Of a stretch of DNA of 64,000 nt, positions 24,698 through 35,259 are shown piece after piece. The stretch's first letter is position 1; each line of letters begins with the position of its first letter. The position numbers and the translations under genes are program-made. Below the pieces are notes generated by a model. It was given only the letters and a program-made list of their open reading frames with translations. It made no database searches and was not told the origin of the DNA. This DNA comes from Misgurnus anguillicaudatus (Eukaryota; Chordata; Actinopteri; Cypriniformes; Cobitidae), in NCBI RefSeq assembly GCF_027580225.2, contig NC_073352.2:31304001-31368000 (forward strand), read 5' to 3'.

Positions 24698-25120
24698 TGA
24701 CCCTGGACCACAAAACCAGAAGTAACACAGATATTTGTAGCAATAACCAAAAATACATTGTATGGGTCAAAATTATCGATTTTTATTATTCCAAAAATCA
24801 TTAGGATTAAGATCATGATCCATGAAGATATTTTGTTAATTCCCTACCGTAAATATATAAATTACTTATTTATCACTAGTAATATGTGTTGCTAAGGACT
24901 TCATTTGGACAACTTTAAAAGCGATTTTCTAAATATTTAGATTTTTTGCACCTTCAGATTCCAGATTTTTAAATATCAGCCAAATATCATCCTATCCTAA
25001 TAAACCATACATCAACAGAAAGCTTATTTATTCAGCTTTCAGATGATGTTTAAATCTCAATTTCAAAAAATGATTATGTTAAAATGATAATCTTATGATT
25101 GGTTTTGTGGTACAGGGTCA
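24698..25120. mobile_element. MITE with TGACCCTGGACCACAAAACC ends
   Basis: The left end TGACCCTGGACCACAAAACC is matched by the inverted right end, GGTTTTGTGGTACAGGGTCA. It is a complete copy of 423 bp. Fragments of the same family occur at 57308-57480 (left half) and 59895-60020 (right part). The interior has no coding potential. Confidence 0.88.
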
Positions 25121-25162
25121 CAAATATGAAATCTATATATGGTTTCATAATAGGAAGATTAA

Positions 25163-25544
25163 AGAGGACTAAAATAAATCTTATGATTATGAGTTTTAGT
25201 CTCAAAATAGCATATAGATAATTTATTATAACATGTTAATATTGCCTCTTTGTAGGTGTGAGCAAAAATGTGATGCCTTTAAAATGCAAATGAACTGATC
25301 TCTGCACTAATTGGCAGTGCCGTGGTTGGATAGTGCAGATTAAGGGGCATTATTATCCCCTTCTGACATCACAAGGGGAGCCAAATTTCAATAACCTATT
25401 TTTTCACATGCTTGCAGTGAATGGTTTACCAAAACTAAGTTACTGGGTTTATCTTTTTCACATTTTCTAGGATAATAAAAGCACTGAGGACCCGATTATA
25501 GCACTTAAACATGGGAAAAGTCAGATTTTCATGATATGTCCCCT
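25163..25544 (+). mobile_element. TTAA-inserted AGGGGACAT family, copy 2
   Basis: TTAA lies at 25159-25162 and 25545-25548. The right end reads TCATGATATGTCCCCT. Shared internal blocks include GGCAGTGCCGTGGTTGGATA. It has an octamer ATGCAAAT at 25284-25291 and no nested insert. Confidence 0.82.
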
Positions 25545-25548
25545 TTAA

Positions 25549-26377
25549 GGGAATAGCCATGATTTTAAACTGGCATCAGTGAGGTCGTGGGTGAGGTTTC
25601 AAAAAAAAAAAAAAAATTAATGTTCGATTTCGGATTTTAAGTAAAAACTGAATTAAATTAAATCTGAATTTAATATTTGATATGATCTTACGAAGGCAAT
25701 ATCAAACATATGAAGGTTATATTTTCCTAGAATGTTCTTTACATTAAAGATGTTTTTATATAGAAAACAGTATATCCAAAAAGTATTTAGCTAGGATTCA
25801 CAGGCAGTGTCAGATTTCATTTGTATTTGAAGGTGTAACAAAGAATCTGGCATGTGTTAAAGTGGTGCATTTAGAGTTTATTATTAGGGCTTTACTCTAC
25901 ATTATAAATGAAAGATTGTTCTCTTTTTTAGCTGGCTTTAACAGACAAAACACAGATTAACACGCACAACAACTGCAAATTCTCACACCTGCATGCATAC
26001 ACATCCACACGTCAGTTTTAGTGTTTTGCCAGCAGAGGTTGCTGTATTGCTCCAAGTTGGACACGCAAGCTCACTCTCGGGTTAAAACGATACACACAAT
26101 GCACACACACACATACACTCATCATTAACCTAGTTAATCTAACCCTAAATACATATAAGTCAAAGTAAAGTATTTCATTTCGTCCAGCAACGTCCCCTTA
26201 ATACCTCTGAATCATTGCTGAACAAAACTTAAAAAAAAAAATACATCTACGCAGCACAGTATGAAAAGTTTATTTCACCGTGGCTGCTTTGTACATGCAT
26301 GTTGAGGACAAAAGCACACAAGTATGCATGCATCTTAATATCAAAATATATCTCTTTCTGTAAAATATAGTGCTCAA
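25549..26377. other. Unassigned AT-rich sequence
   Basis: No gene is seen. A (CA)-rich patch lies near 26095-26120. GCCAGCAGAGGTTGCTG near 26030 is a partial CTCF-like match. Confidence 0.45.
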
Positions 26378-26513
26378 CGCCTGTAGCTCAGTGGTAGAGC
26401 TTTGCATGATCAACGCAAAGGTCATAGGTTCAATTAACAAGGAACACACATGCATATAACATGTACTTTGATTGCACAAGTTTGCAGATTTTTATGAATG
26501 CATAAATGTAAAA
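26378..26513 (+). repeat. tRNA-derived SINE, copy 1
   Basis: The head GTAGCTCAGTGGTAGAGC is a good RNA polymerase III A box. The B box region GGTTCAATTAAC has decayed. Then comes AACACACATGCAT and a tail ending GAATGCATAAATGTAAA. The tail matches the copies at 35122, 47050 and 49681. It is not a functional tRNA: the acceptor stem does not close. Confidence 0.8.
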
Positions 26514-27954
26514 TTCTCTATCTGACAGAGGTTATTTTGCTACACGAAAGCATTCCTCCTAATGAAGAGCCATGGATTAGCTCTCTGCCACAATCTCAAG
26601 GTTTTGTAGCCTGGCACTCAAAGCCTGGCAGGTGGCTGGTTGGTTCAGAAAGGCCCCACAAGCATCCAGCAGTAAGCTCGGCTGTGCGTCTCCAGGGCTG
26701 AATGTGTGCGCCTCGCTCGCTCATCTCTCCTCCACGCCGCAGCCATAATGCGGAGCGTGCCAGGCATTCCATCAGAACGAAGGACAGGAAGAGGCGGGGC
26801 AGAGAGGCCGTGGTGGTACATTTGGCAAGGCACAGCCTCTCCCACGGGCCCTCGTCTCTTTATTAGATGCTAACGCAGCCACATAAACTTCCTTTTGTTT
26901 GTTTTGTTCGTTTTGTCTTTGAGATGGAATTTAATTGCAGTCACGGAAGCTTGGGAGAAATCTTTAAAAAAGGAAGATCATTTTTCTCATGCATTAGTGC
27001 CTTTGTTGCTGTATTTCTTTGGCGGTTAAGATGGTTTACACGCAGTGTGCCTAGTAGAGAGGGTGCTGCCGAAGACTGAATGAATTATAATGGATCACTG
27101 AGACCCGGTTTAATCATATTACAATTACTTTAGGTTGAGCATACTCCCAACATATACCTGAATGTAGTAATTCATGATAAAGCTTCGGTCAAAAACAAAA
27201 TTACAACAGTGAGTTTTGTTATACTGTACACGTTCTTCATAATATTCTATTTGTTACAGAATTAAGCACTTACTATGAATTGTGGGAAATAAAAATACCT
27301 GATTCTGACTGGTCTTAAATTTGCACAGAAAATGTAAGGTTTTAATCAAAAGACAGAAATATCAATATTAACTTCTAAGGCCTCATTATTATTATTATTC
27401 ATATTGAAGTTATTTTGGGGGGGGGCATTTTTTCCTTTTATTTGACAGACAATAGTTAAGGAGAAGATATGAAAGTACAGGGCAGAGAGAGAGGTACAAG
27501 ACCGGTAAAGGACCCAGAGCCGCGGTTCGCCGAAAGCACGTCTGTGCCACATGTCGGAGCACTGCCCTACAACATCGGTTCCGACAGGCCTCATAATAAT
27601 TTTATATCTCTATACTTTAACTACTACATTAATGTCAACAATAGAGTGCGTAGGGATGACGTATTTGTGTAGGCTACACAGGAAGTAAGTGGGACACTGG
27701 TCGCCTCGCCAAAATGCTTATTAAATTTTTCCATCTCTTCACAGATAAACACAACTTTTATGAATTTTAAAGTCTAAATGCATAGAAATTAAAAGACTAC
27801 AGCCTGGTCTCTCAACCTCAACGTCATCACCACCAAACTTTCGAGCTCTTTCAAACTTGTTACCTGGTAAGGAAATACTCTGAGGATGACTGTTTGTTGG
27901 AAATTGAGCCCATGTTGCATTGTTTTTGTGATCTTCATGCATGATGACGTTTAA
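26514..27954. other. Quiet block, possible conserved noncoding element
   Basis: Bases 26540-27090 are GC-richer and repeat-free, with several 60-70 codon frames on both strands but no plausible exon. Bases 27100-27954 are AT-rich with a short poly-G near 27417. I see no gene. Confidence 0.4.
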
Positions 27955-28047
27955 AGGGGATATTTCACAAGACTTTTTTAAGATGTAAAATAAGTCCCCA
28001 GTGAAGTCTTAGCTCAAAATGTTAAAATTGACACTTTGTAGGTTTAA

Positions 28048-28453
28048 AGCGATAGTTCACTTTAAAATGAAAATTTTGTCATCATTTACTCATCCTCATG
28101 TTGTTATAAACATGTATAAATTTCATATTTCTGATGAACACAAAAGAATATAGTTTGAGAAATGATGGTAAACACACAGCAGTAAGTTACCATAGACTTC
28201 CATAGTAGGAATAAAAAAATTGGTAGCGTCAACGGTGTGCTTACCGTCATTTATTAAAATATTTTCTATAGTCATTTATCACAAAACTTCCAAAATATTA
28301 TTTTCCTATGGATGCCAATGGTCACTGCTGTGTGTTTACCATGATTTCTAAAAATATCTTTTTTTTGGTGTTCATCAGAAAAAATTCATGGTTAAGAACA
28401 ACATGAGGATGAGTAAATGATGACAGAATTTTCGTTTTAAAGTGAACTATCCC
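28048..28453. mobile_element. Palindromic TTAA MITE nested in copy 3
   Basis: TTAA lies at 28044-28047 and 28454-28457. The arms share CGATAGTTCACTTTAAAA-type ends, GTCATCATTTACTCATCCTC and ATGTTGTT in inverted orientation. A decayed relative lies at 16848-17185. Confidence 0.85.
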
Positions 28454-28540
28454 TTAAAGCAAAATGCTGTTTTTGGGTGTCGCTTTTAAAATGCAAATGA
28501 GCTGATGAAATGCAAAAACTTTTCTGAGATGAAAAAAAAT

Positions 28541-28624
<84 letters not shown>
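28541..28624 (+). repeat. (CT)n microsatellite
   Basis: An uninterrupted CT tract apart from one TTT. The same family position in copy 1 (21357) has only a short CT run, so this tract expanded inside the transposon. A minus-strand frame encoding alternating R and E through it is an artefact. Confidence 0.95.
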
Positions 28625-28628
<4 letters not shown>

Positions 28629-28667
28629 CACTAAATGGCAGTGCCATAGTGGGATAGTGCCGATTAA

Positions 28668-29120
28668 CTCTTTCCCCACCATTTACGAGTTATCTTGTCA
28701 ATTAAGAGAAAACATTTTTCTGTCAATGACGCTTTTCCTGAGTTTTTAAGGTAATCTTTAATTCCGCTATTATCCACTAGATGACGCTCTTACCTAATTT
28801 ATAAAAAACTAAAGCAAAAACTAATTTAGTAAATTTTAAACTCCGTGTATGTTTTGATAATCATTCTAAATCTGAACAAAAGTCCCTTACAAAAATGCAA
28901 TTATTTCAGCTTTTTGTTAAAAATTTGGTATTTGTTTAAAAACCGACCCATATTTAAGAGGTTATAAAAAGAGAACAATAGGATGAAAAAAAATTCCAGT
29001 TTTGTTTGTTTGTTTGTTTGAACGCAGATGGTCTGTTCTTTCATTTTATATATTTGTATGCTTATATATTTATAGAAGAAAATATCCTGGAAAGCATTTT
29101 GTGAAACTTTTGTGAAAATC
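28668..29120. mobile_element. CTCTTTCCCC family copy 2, right end lost
   Basis: It begins after TTAA (28664-28667) with CTCTTTCCCCACC. Homologous to 60734-62008 and 13581-14049 through ATGCAATTATTTCAGCTTTT and AAACTTTTGTGAAAATCA. The last 55 or so bases of the family are missing. A CTCF-like core with one mismatch lies at 28774-28786. Confidence 0.8.
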
Positions 29121-29331
29121 AAATATTATAATAATAAGATCCCTTTCTGACATCACAACAGGAGCCCAATTTAAATGATGTGTTTTTTCAAATGCTTAGA
29201 GAGAATGGTTTACCAAACTAAGTTACTGGGTTGATCTTTTTCACATTTTTTAGGTTGATGGTTGCACTGGGGTCCCACCCAATTATAGCACTTAAACATA
29301 GAAAAAGTCAGATTTTCATAATATGTCCCCT

Positions 29332-29727
29332 TTCAAGGCAGGGGTGCATGATCTCCGAAAGCCAATGTTGACATTTACAATCATCTTAACAAACAGACCC
29401 CTACCCTATTAGAATCTGCACCTACTTTTGATAGACCTGTCCCACACATACGCAATCCAGGCAACAATGTCGGTTAGTAGACACGCACCTTACTGCTGAT
29501 TGGCTACAAATGTGTTTTGGTACTCGGTCTGACTCCCTTTTCCAAAGTGTTTTTAAAAAATCATGTACCCCGCCTTTAAAGTTGGCTTTACAGGCGACTG
29601 TTGTCCCATCTAGCCATTTGTCATCAACTGCCTTTTTAAAGACACGTTAAACCTTTAAAATCACAAGTGAGGCTTTTATTGGTGCATTTATGTCATAGAA
29701 TAAAACGTGAAAATATCTTGGATTTAT
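29332..29727. other. Unassigned gap
   Basis: No gene or defined repeat is recognised. Confidence 0.45.
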
Positions 29728-29731
29728 TTAA

Positions 29732-30075
29732 AGGTGCAGTGTGTACATTTTAGCGGCATCTAGTGGTGAGGTTACGAATTGCAACCAACGCTACAGAGGA
29801 GCTACGGTAGCCCCCACCAGACAAACATGTCATTGTCTGAGACAACTTAGTAAAAAAGTTTGTCCGTTAAGGGCTTCTGTAGAAAGACGGCGGCACAAAA
29901 TGGCGACTTCCATGTAAGGAGACCCTCGGTGTATGTAAATAAAAACGTCTCTTCTAAGGCAATATAAACATAACGGTTCATTATGAAATGTCTTTATACA
30001 CCACTGAAAATATAGTTATTCATTTTCTATAGCATTTCTGTCGAAAGATCCTTATTAAAGTTACACACTGCACCT
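29732..30075. mobile_element. 344-bp TTAA MITE, AGGTGCAGTGTGTA ends
   Basis: Exact TTAA at 29728-29731 and 30076-30079. The left end AGGTGCAGTGTGTA is mirrored by TTACACACTGCACCT on the right. A CTCF-like core (12 of 13) lies on the minus strand at 29754-29766. Confidence 0.9.
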
Positions 30076-30079
30076 TTAA

Positions 30080-32083
30080 GGCATTTAACCAAAACCACAC
30101 TGACTTCAGGACGATGAAACCAGAAGTGCTAAAATGCCAACTCGCTTCCAGGTTTTGCCTGTGAAAGTCATCCCTGAGGCACTCTTGCCTTACTTGTATA
30201 TATTTTAATTCCTAAGCTTTAGGAAAAAACCAAAAGAACAAAAACCTAAAAAAAGTCTCCTACTCGTATGATGTTGATGATGTAAATGTGTGCAAATGTG
30301 GTGCATGCATCAAGTGGCTCTTCGGGAATGCTCAGATTCTGTCTTTTGTCTTTAATAAATATTGTTTTGATTGATAGTCCTTGGAAAGTACACAGAAATC
30401 TTACGCCCAAACTTCAGCACCAAATAACCTGGAGATGTCAAAGCATCTCACTTGAATTCCAGTAAATATGTAACTCATCTCTTGTGTACTGGCCACCCAG
30501 GGTTGAACGACAGCCAGAGTACAGAACAGCCATATTAAGTAAAGGTCACAGAACCAGTCTTGGCATCTGTCTAATCTCTAAATCGCAGAGGATATGCGAA
30601 ATCTGTCAAAACTGACAGACGCGTGCTTTGAGAGACTCGTCTCTGCTTCGTGCTTGCGTCGCGACACCTGTTTGAATAGATTCCTAGACCGGAGCCAACC
30701 TCGCGAACAAACGTACGCGACCGCTGCGAAAAGAACAACAAGAAGGAGACAAACTTGGGTCGATCCTATCAATTAATACCAATAAAGACCTTAAGTGACA
30801 ACAAGGAGACACATTAGGTCCGACAAAATGCGGCAGCTTTGTTACAGCGATGCGCCAGCTGCCGGCCATGAGCCCGGAGGAGCCAGCAGGGAGCCGGCGG
30901 TTCTGCACCAGCGGGCTGTGGGGCCGGGAAGAGAGAGGGAGGGGGGCGGCGGTGGATAGCGGGCGCGGGCCGGCCCCGTTCCCTGTGCGAGTGCAGTATT
31001 AATGAGGCGACAGCACGGCCCTGCTTCCGTATTCATTAGGCATCTGGGCCAGCAGATGTGAAGTGCTGCCTCAAGACGAATAAAAAATGACTTCCCATCT
31101 GGACTCCCTAAACTGGAAAAGACAAGAGCGTGTGGTTCTCTTTTTCACTTTCACTAACTCGTTCGTTCTCGCTCCTCTCTTCCACGGCACGGCGTCTTTA
31201 ATGGCGGGGTCTTTAGAGGGACTGCTTTTGTTGAAGTTGGGGAAACTGAGACCAGATACTGATAGCGGTTTAGAAACTGGAATAAAGGTCATTGTTTGAC
31301 TAATGCACACGAGCATTCCCACAGTCAGATTAATGTTGGTGAACCTCAGAGAATCAGACACTTTGTGAATGCAGAATGATCGTGTGTTATTAAAAGGTAA
31401 AGATCTTTGACTGTACTGTATGTCAAAAATCCAAAACACCAGTTCAGGAGTTACTTTTCTCAACACCATGTTTGACTTTTAAGATAACACTATGTCCCTG
31501 TTAAATCATTTGCATAATACCTTTAAAAACACCTGTCAAATATCAAATCACCGATATGATTTTGACACGTGACGATATTTCACCTGTCTGTCACCATTCT
31601 GTTAGCACATGGTATCGCTCATCAAAAGTAAAATATAAAAAAGTATAGTTTTTAATAATATCAAGTTATTAGGACACAATGAGGGAGGCAGCATTCAATT
31701 AAATTTATGTCGTTTCTACACCCTCTTTTATCATCTCCTTCATCTTTTAACTCCCTTCTAAACCTAATGAATTTACTTTATTATCACTGTAAGCATTACT
31801 TTCGTTTTCCACACACCTACATGCATGCATTCACAAATAAGTTATCAGAATGGATTTCCAGATTGTTTTTTTCTTTTATGTGTTTGCAATAAAAAAAGTT
31901 ATTAGGACATAAGGAGCAGGGCTCCACATAAAAGACTGCCCTATAGCCCGGTGTCGAGATGCTCGGGACAGTAAACAGTATTTCGCCCTCAGTCACTAAA
32001 ATATATTTTCTGCCTGAGGTCATTTGTTTGTATGTATTCTTATGCAAGGTTAACATCAACACACATTTTAAGCGTCACAAATG
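30080..32083. other. Quiet, partly GC-rich block, possible conserved noncoding element
   Basis: Bases 30590-31080 are the most GC-rich unassigned part of the window and contain no repeats. Overlapping frames run on both strands there because stop codons are rare in GC-rich DNA. None shows a domain or convincing splice sites. Bases 31300-32080 are AT-rich and unassigned. Confidence 0.4.
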
Positions 32084-32917
32084 TTAAAGGCGCTCTATGC
32101 ATTTTCGGCGTTTTTGTCAAACAGCGACCCCTAGAGTCGCTGGAGAATATTTGCAATTTCCCACTCACACTCTATTACACCTCCGAAGATAATGACCAGG
32201 TAATGTTTCACAATTTCATACAAATATTAGGCTGCGGCATAGTCTACAAAACTACAGATGATGGTAATAGGATAATAAGAAGTTTATTCCAAGTGTAGAG
32301 TATGCCAATAATAATAAAGTACCGTGTTTGCTGGCTTATAACGTTTTTACATGATTGCAGCTAAATCACAAGTAAACAGTCTATAGTCTATGTCTACTGT
32401 ATCATTTCATTTGTGTTTTTTATTGTAATGTAAACATTACAAAATGCCGTGACAAAGTTAATTGTGTACGTTGCATTATCTCATAACATTGTTCGTTATA
32501 ATGTCACTATACATGATTATTGCTATTTATCATAATAGTTTGCATATTGTGCATGTTTAGACTATTTACAACCTCTAGGCTTATTTATGTCCTGATAATT
32601 ATGTGAGATATTGACAACTGTTGTCATGATAATCGCATGACATACTACAAGCAAGCGCAACAACATACAACATAGACCGCAAACAAGTTTACAAATAAGA
32701 GATTTACTTACTAGTCCATCAACAAGATCGCCAGATCAGCATCCCATCCAGTGCTGTCTTTTAGCTCACGCCAACAAGTAAAAACCTGATTGAGTGGGAC
32801 TCTTGTCGGGTTCCTAACGCGGTCAGATTCTCTTTTCCTACTCTCTTCCATACGCGCTTTCTTAACTTTTAAATCGTTTAGCTTCACGTCTCAAATTTGT
32901 GCGTGCCGTTGTTGTTA

Positions 32918-33057
32918 TAGGCTTGGTCGACTTCGTGCGGCGCTGCAAGAACCGACAGCCAGATGACGTCAAAGTGCCGTCTCAGACCATTCTCGCGGTT
33001 CTTTGACGTCATCCGGCGGTCGGTTCTTGTAGTGCCGCACGAAGTCGAACTAGCCTA
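32918..33057. repeat. 140-bp palindrome with a GACTTCGTGC core
   Basis: TAGGCTTGGTCGACTTCGTG on the left pairs with the inverse of CACGAAGTCGAACTAGCCTA on the right. GCAAGAACCGAC and TGACGTCA words mirror each other inside. A diverged half-copy lies at 49045-49112. Confidence 0.85.
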
Positions 33058-33209
33058 AAGTGATTCTCGCGAGATTTGTCAGGGGCGGTTCTCTCAAGCT
33101 TGCATTGCTGGTTTTGCTAGCGACGTCCTCCCCGAGCTTCAACAGGAGGATGATTCGCCCTACTATGATTTTGTTTACAACCGAAATAACTTTGAAGCTG
33201 TTATATTAA

Positions 33210-34124
33210 AGGATTAGTCCATTTTCTTAAAAGAAAAATCCAGATAATTTACTCACCACCATGTCATCCAAAATGTTGATGTCTTTCTTTGTTCAGTCGA
33301 GAAGAAATTATGTTTTTTGAGGAAAACATTGCAGGATTTTTCTCATTTTAATGGACTTTAATAGAGCCCAACATTTAATACTTAACTCAACACTTAACAG
33401 TTTTTTTCAACGGAGTTTCAAAGGACTATAAACGATCCCAAACGAGGCATAAGGGTCTTATCTAGCAAAACGATTGTCATTTTTGACAATAAAAATAACA
33501 AATATACACTTTTAAAGCCGACTTCTCGTCATGTAGATCCGGTCGTGATGCGCCAGCTGACCCCACGCAATACGTCATGACGTCAAGAGGTCACAGAAGA
33601 CGAACGTGAAACTCTGCCCCAGTGTTTACAAGTGTGGAGAAAGAGGACCGTTCCTACGTAGTTGTATGTCAACTGATACTAATTAATGTCTTTGTGTCAG
33701 TTTATTGTTTACAATGGTCCGCAAATGTGCGTTTTATATATGTAACACGTGACCTCCCTACGTCACTACGCATTTACGTTAGGTCGCGCTGGACCGGACC
33801 TGGACGAGGAGTTGTGGTTTGGAAGAGCATATTTTTTATTTTTCTTGTCAAAAATGACAATCGTTTTGTTAGATAAGACCCTTGTGCCTCGTTTGGGATT
33901 GTTTGTGGTCCTTTGAAACTCTGTTGAGGGGAACTGTTGAGTGTTGAGTTGGGTATTAAATGTTGGGCTCTATTGAAGTCCATTAAAATGAGAAAAATCC
34001 TGCAATGTTTTCCTCAAAAAACATAATTTCTTCTGGACTGAACAAAGAAAGACATCAACATTTTGGATGACATGGTGGTGAGTAAATTATCTGGATTTAT
34101 CTTTTAAGAAAATTGAATATTCCT
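33210..34124. mobile_element. 915-bp foldback element, AGGATTAG family copy 1
   Basis: TTAA lies at 33206-33209 and 34125-34128. The arms run inward for about 300 bp, sharing ATCCAGATAATTTACTCACC, ACCATGTCATCCAAAATGTT and TCCATTAAAATGAGAAAAA in inverted order. The second copy is at 57660-58537. An 84-codon frame across the loop has no recognisable domain. Confidence 0.88.
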
Positions 34125-34157
34125 TTAAGGTAAAATAACTGCATAGTGTGTCTTTAA

Positions 34158-34575
34158 CTTCTCAACAATGTCATGAGGTTTCTCCCTACCTTATTGGTTG
34201 TTGTGGACACTGTTGTGGAGTTACATTAAAATTGCCAATTGTTTTAACAAATGATAAATAAAATGTATACAATTGAATTATTGTTTGAATTGTTATTTTA
34301 AATGTGACACTTAAATCTTTTTTCAATGAGGCCAGTAATAATGTTGGCAGGGCAAGTGAAAACCTGAATTATATTTACGTTTTAGTAGCCTACATTATAT
34401 TTAAACACCACAGTGAAAAAAGCTCACAAAACAACATTGCTTTTATAAACTGCTATTACATCAGATTTTAATGAAAATGTACACTGTTAAAATATTAGTG
34501 AAAAATATGTACAACAACTGTCACTGGTGGCAGAACATTTAAAGTCCTAACATGGAGCATTAGGTACAGATGAAT
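34158..34575. other. Unassigned AT-rich gap
   Basis: No gene or repeat with termini is seen. Confidence 0.45.
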
Positions 34576-34580
34576 ATATG

Positions 34581-34942
34581 CCCAGCACTAATTTTTATAC
34601 AGTAAATAGTTTTTCGTGTCTGTGGCACGACTTTCTTTATCGTGTCATTTTATACATTCTTTCTCTTTGTTTTTTCCTATTTTTAAATCAATGTCGGTTA
34701 CATTTGGGGTTTGCGTTAGGATGTAATTTTATGCACTGGTTTCTACATGTCTTTCGTCGCTTTTAAAACTATTCTCGCCTGGAGTTTGGGTTTGGGTTAA
34801 GATGTCGCAGAAAGTGATTCTAACCCCAACCCTAAGCAACAATGGTTAAAAATAACAAAACCAATGAGAAAACAAATTATAAAATGACACGATAAAGAAA
34901 ATCGTGCCATAGACACGAAAAACTATAGAAATTTGTGCTGGG
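34581..34942. mobile_element. Foldback element with telomere-like loop
   Basis: The left arm CCCAGCACTAATTTTTATAC and the words TTTTTCGTGTCTGTGGCACG and TTTATCGTGTCATTTTATA recur inverted at the right, ending GTGCTGGG. The loop contains TTTGGGTTTGGGTTAAG and CTAACCCCAACCCTAAG, recalling the loop of the foldback at 14162. Further CGTGTCA and TGGCACGAAAAA words continue to about 35075. Confidence 0.82.
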
Positions 34943-35121
34943 TGACATAAAAAAGACATTTGTGCTCCAATGGCACGAAAAACTGCGGAAAATCGTGTCA
35001 ATAACACGAATAAATTAATCAAATATTTCGTGAATATAGCACGAATTTCCATGAAATTTTTATGACACTGTGCTGTCTGCAATATTTTGTCTCTTTTGCC
35101 AAAAACAATGTGTTCCTGTTT

Positions 35122-35254
35122 AGGGCAGTGGGAAAGCATTGCATTTGCAGCCCAAAAGGTCATGGGTTTGAACCCAGGGAACACAAATACTGATAAAAAA
35201 AATTAAATGCAATGTAAATCAGCTTGAATAAAAGCATTTGCTAAATGCAAAAAA
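35122..35254 (+). repeat. tRNA-derived SINE, copy 2
   Basis: The head is diverged (GGCAGTGGGAAAGCATTGC). The B box GGTTTGAACCC is recognisable and is followed by AGGGAACACAAATACTGAT. The tail GAATAAAAGCATTTGCTAAATG is diverged. Not a functional tRNA. Confidence 0.75.
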
Positions 35255-35259
35255 TAGCA

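Larger units (their letters stand above)
27955..29331 (+). mobile_element. TTAA-inserted AGGGGACAT family, copy 3, with two nested inserts
   Basis: It starts after TTAA at 27951-27954 with AGGGGATATTTCACAAGACT and ends in ATAATATGTCCCCT. The right TTAA has mutated to TTCA. It holds the same internal blocks as copies 1, 2 and 4, with an octamer at 28491-28498 and an expanded (CT)n at 28541-28624. Two foreign elements split it, at 28048-28453 and at 28668-29120. Confidence 0.85.
32088..34153. mobile_element. TTAA-inserted element with a nested foldback
   Basis: TTAA lies at 32084-32087 and 34154-34157. The left end AGGCGCTCTATGCA pairs with the inverted right end AGACACACTATGCA. The foldback at 33210-34124 inserted only about 29 bp from the right end. 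A smaller palindrome at 32918-33057 lies in the left part. No transposase frame remains. Confidence 0.8.

Noticed and set aside
26378..26450. Possible tRNA gene
   Set aside because: The A box is good, but the B box has decayed, no acceptor stem closes and the sequence continues into a SINE tail shared with other copies.
28437..28682. Minus-strand frame with a long (RE)n stretch
   Set aside because: It is the expanded CT tract inside a transposon.
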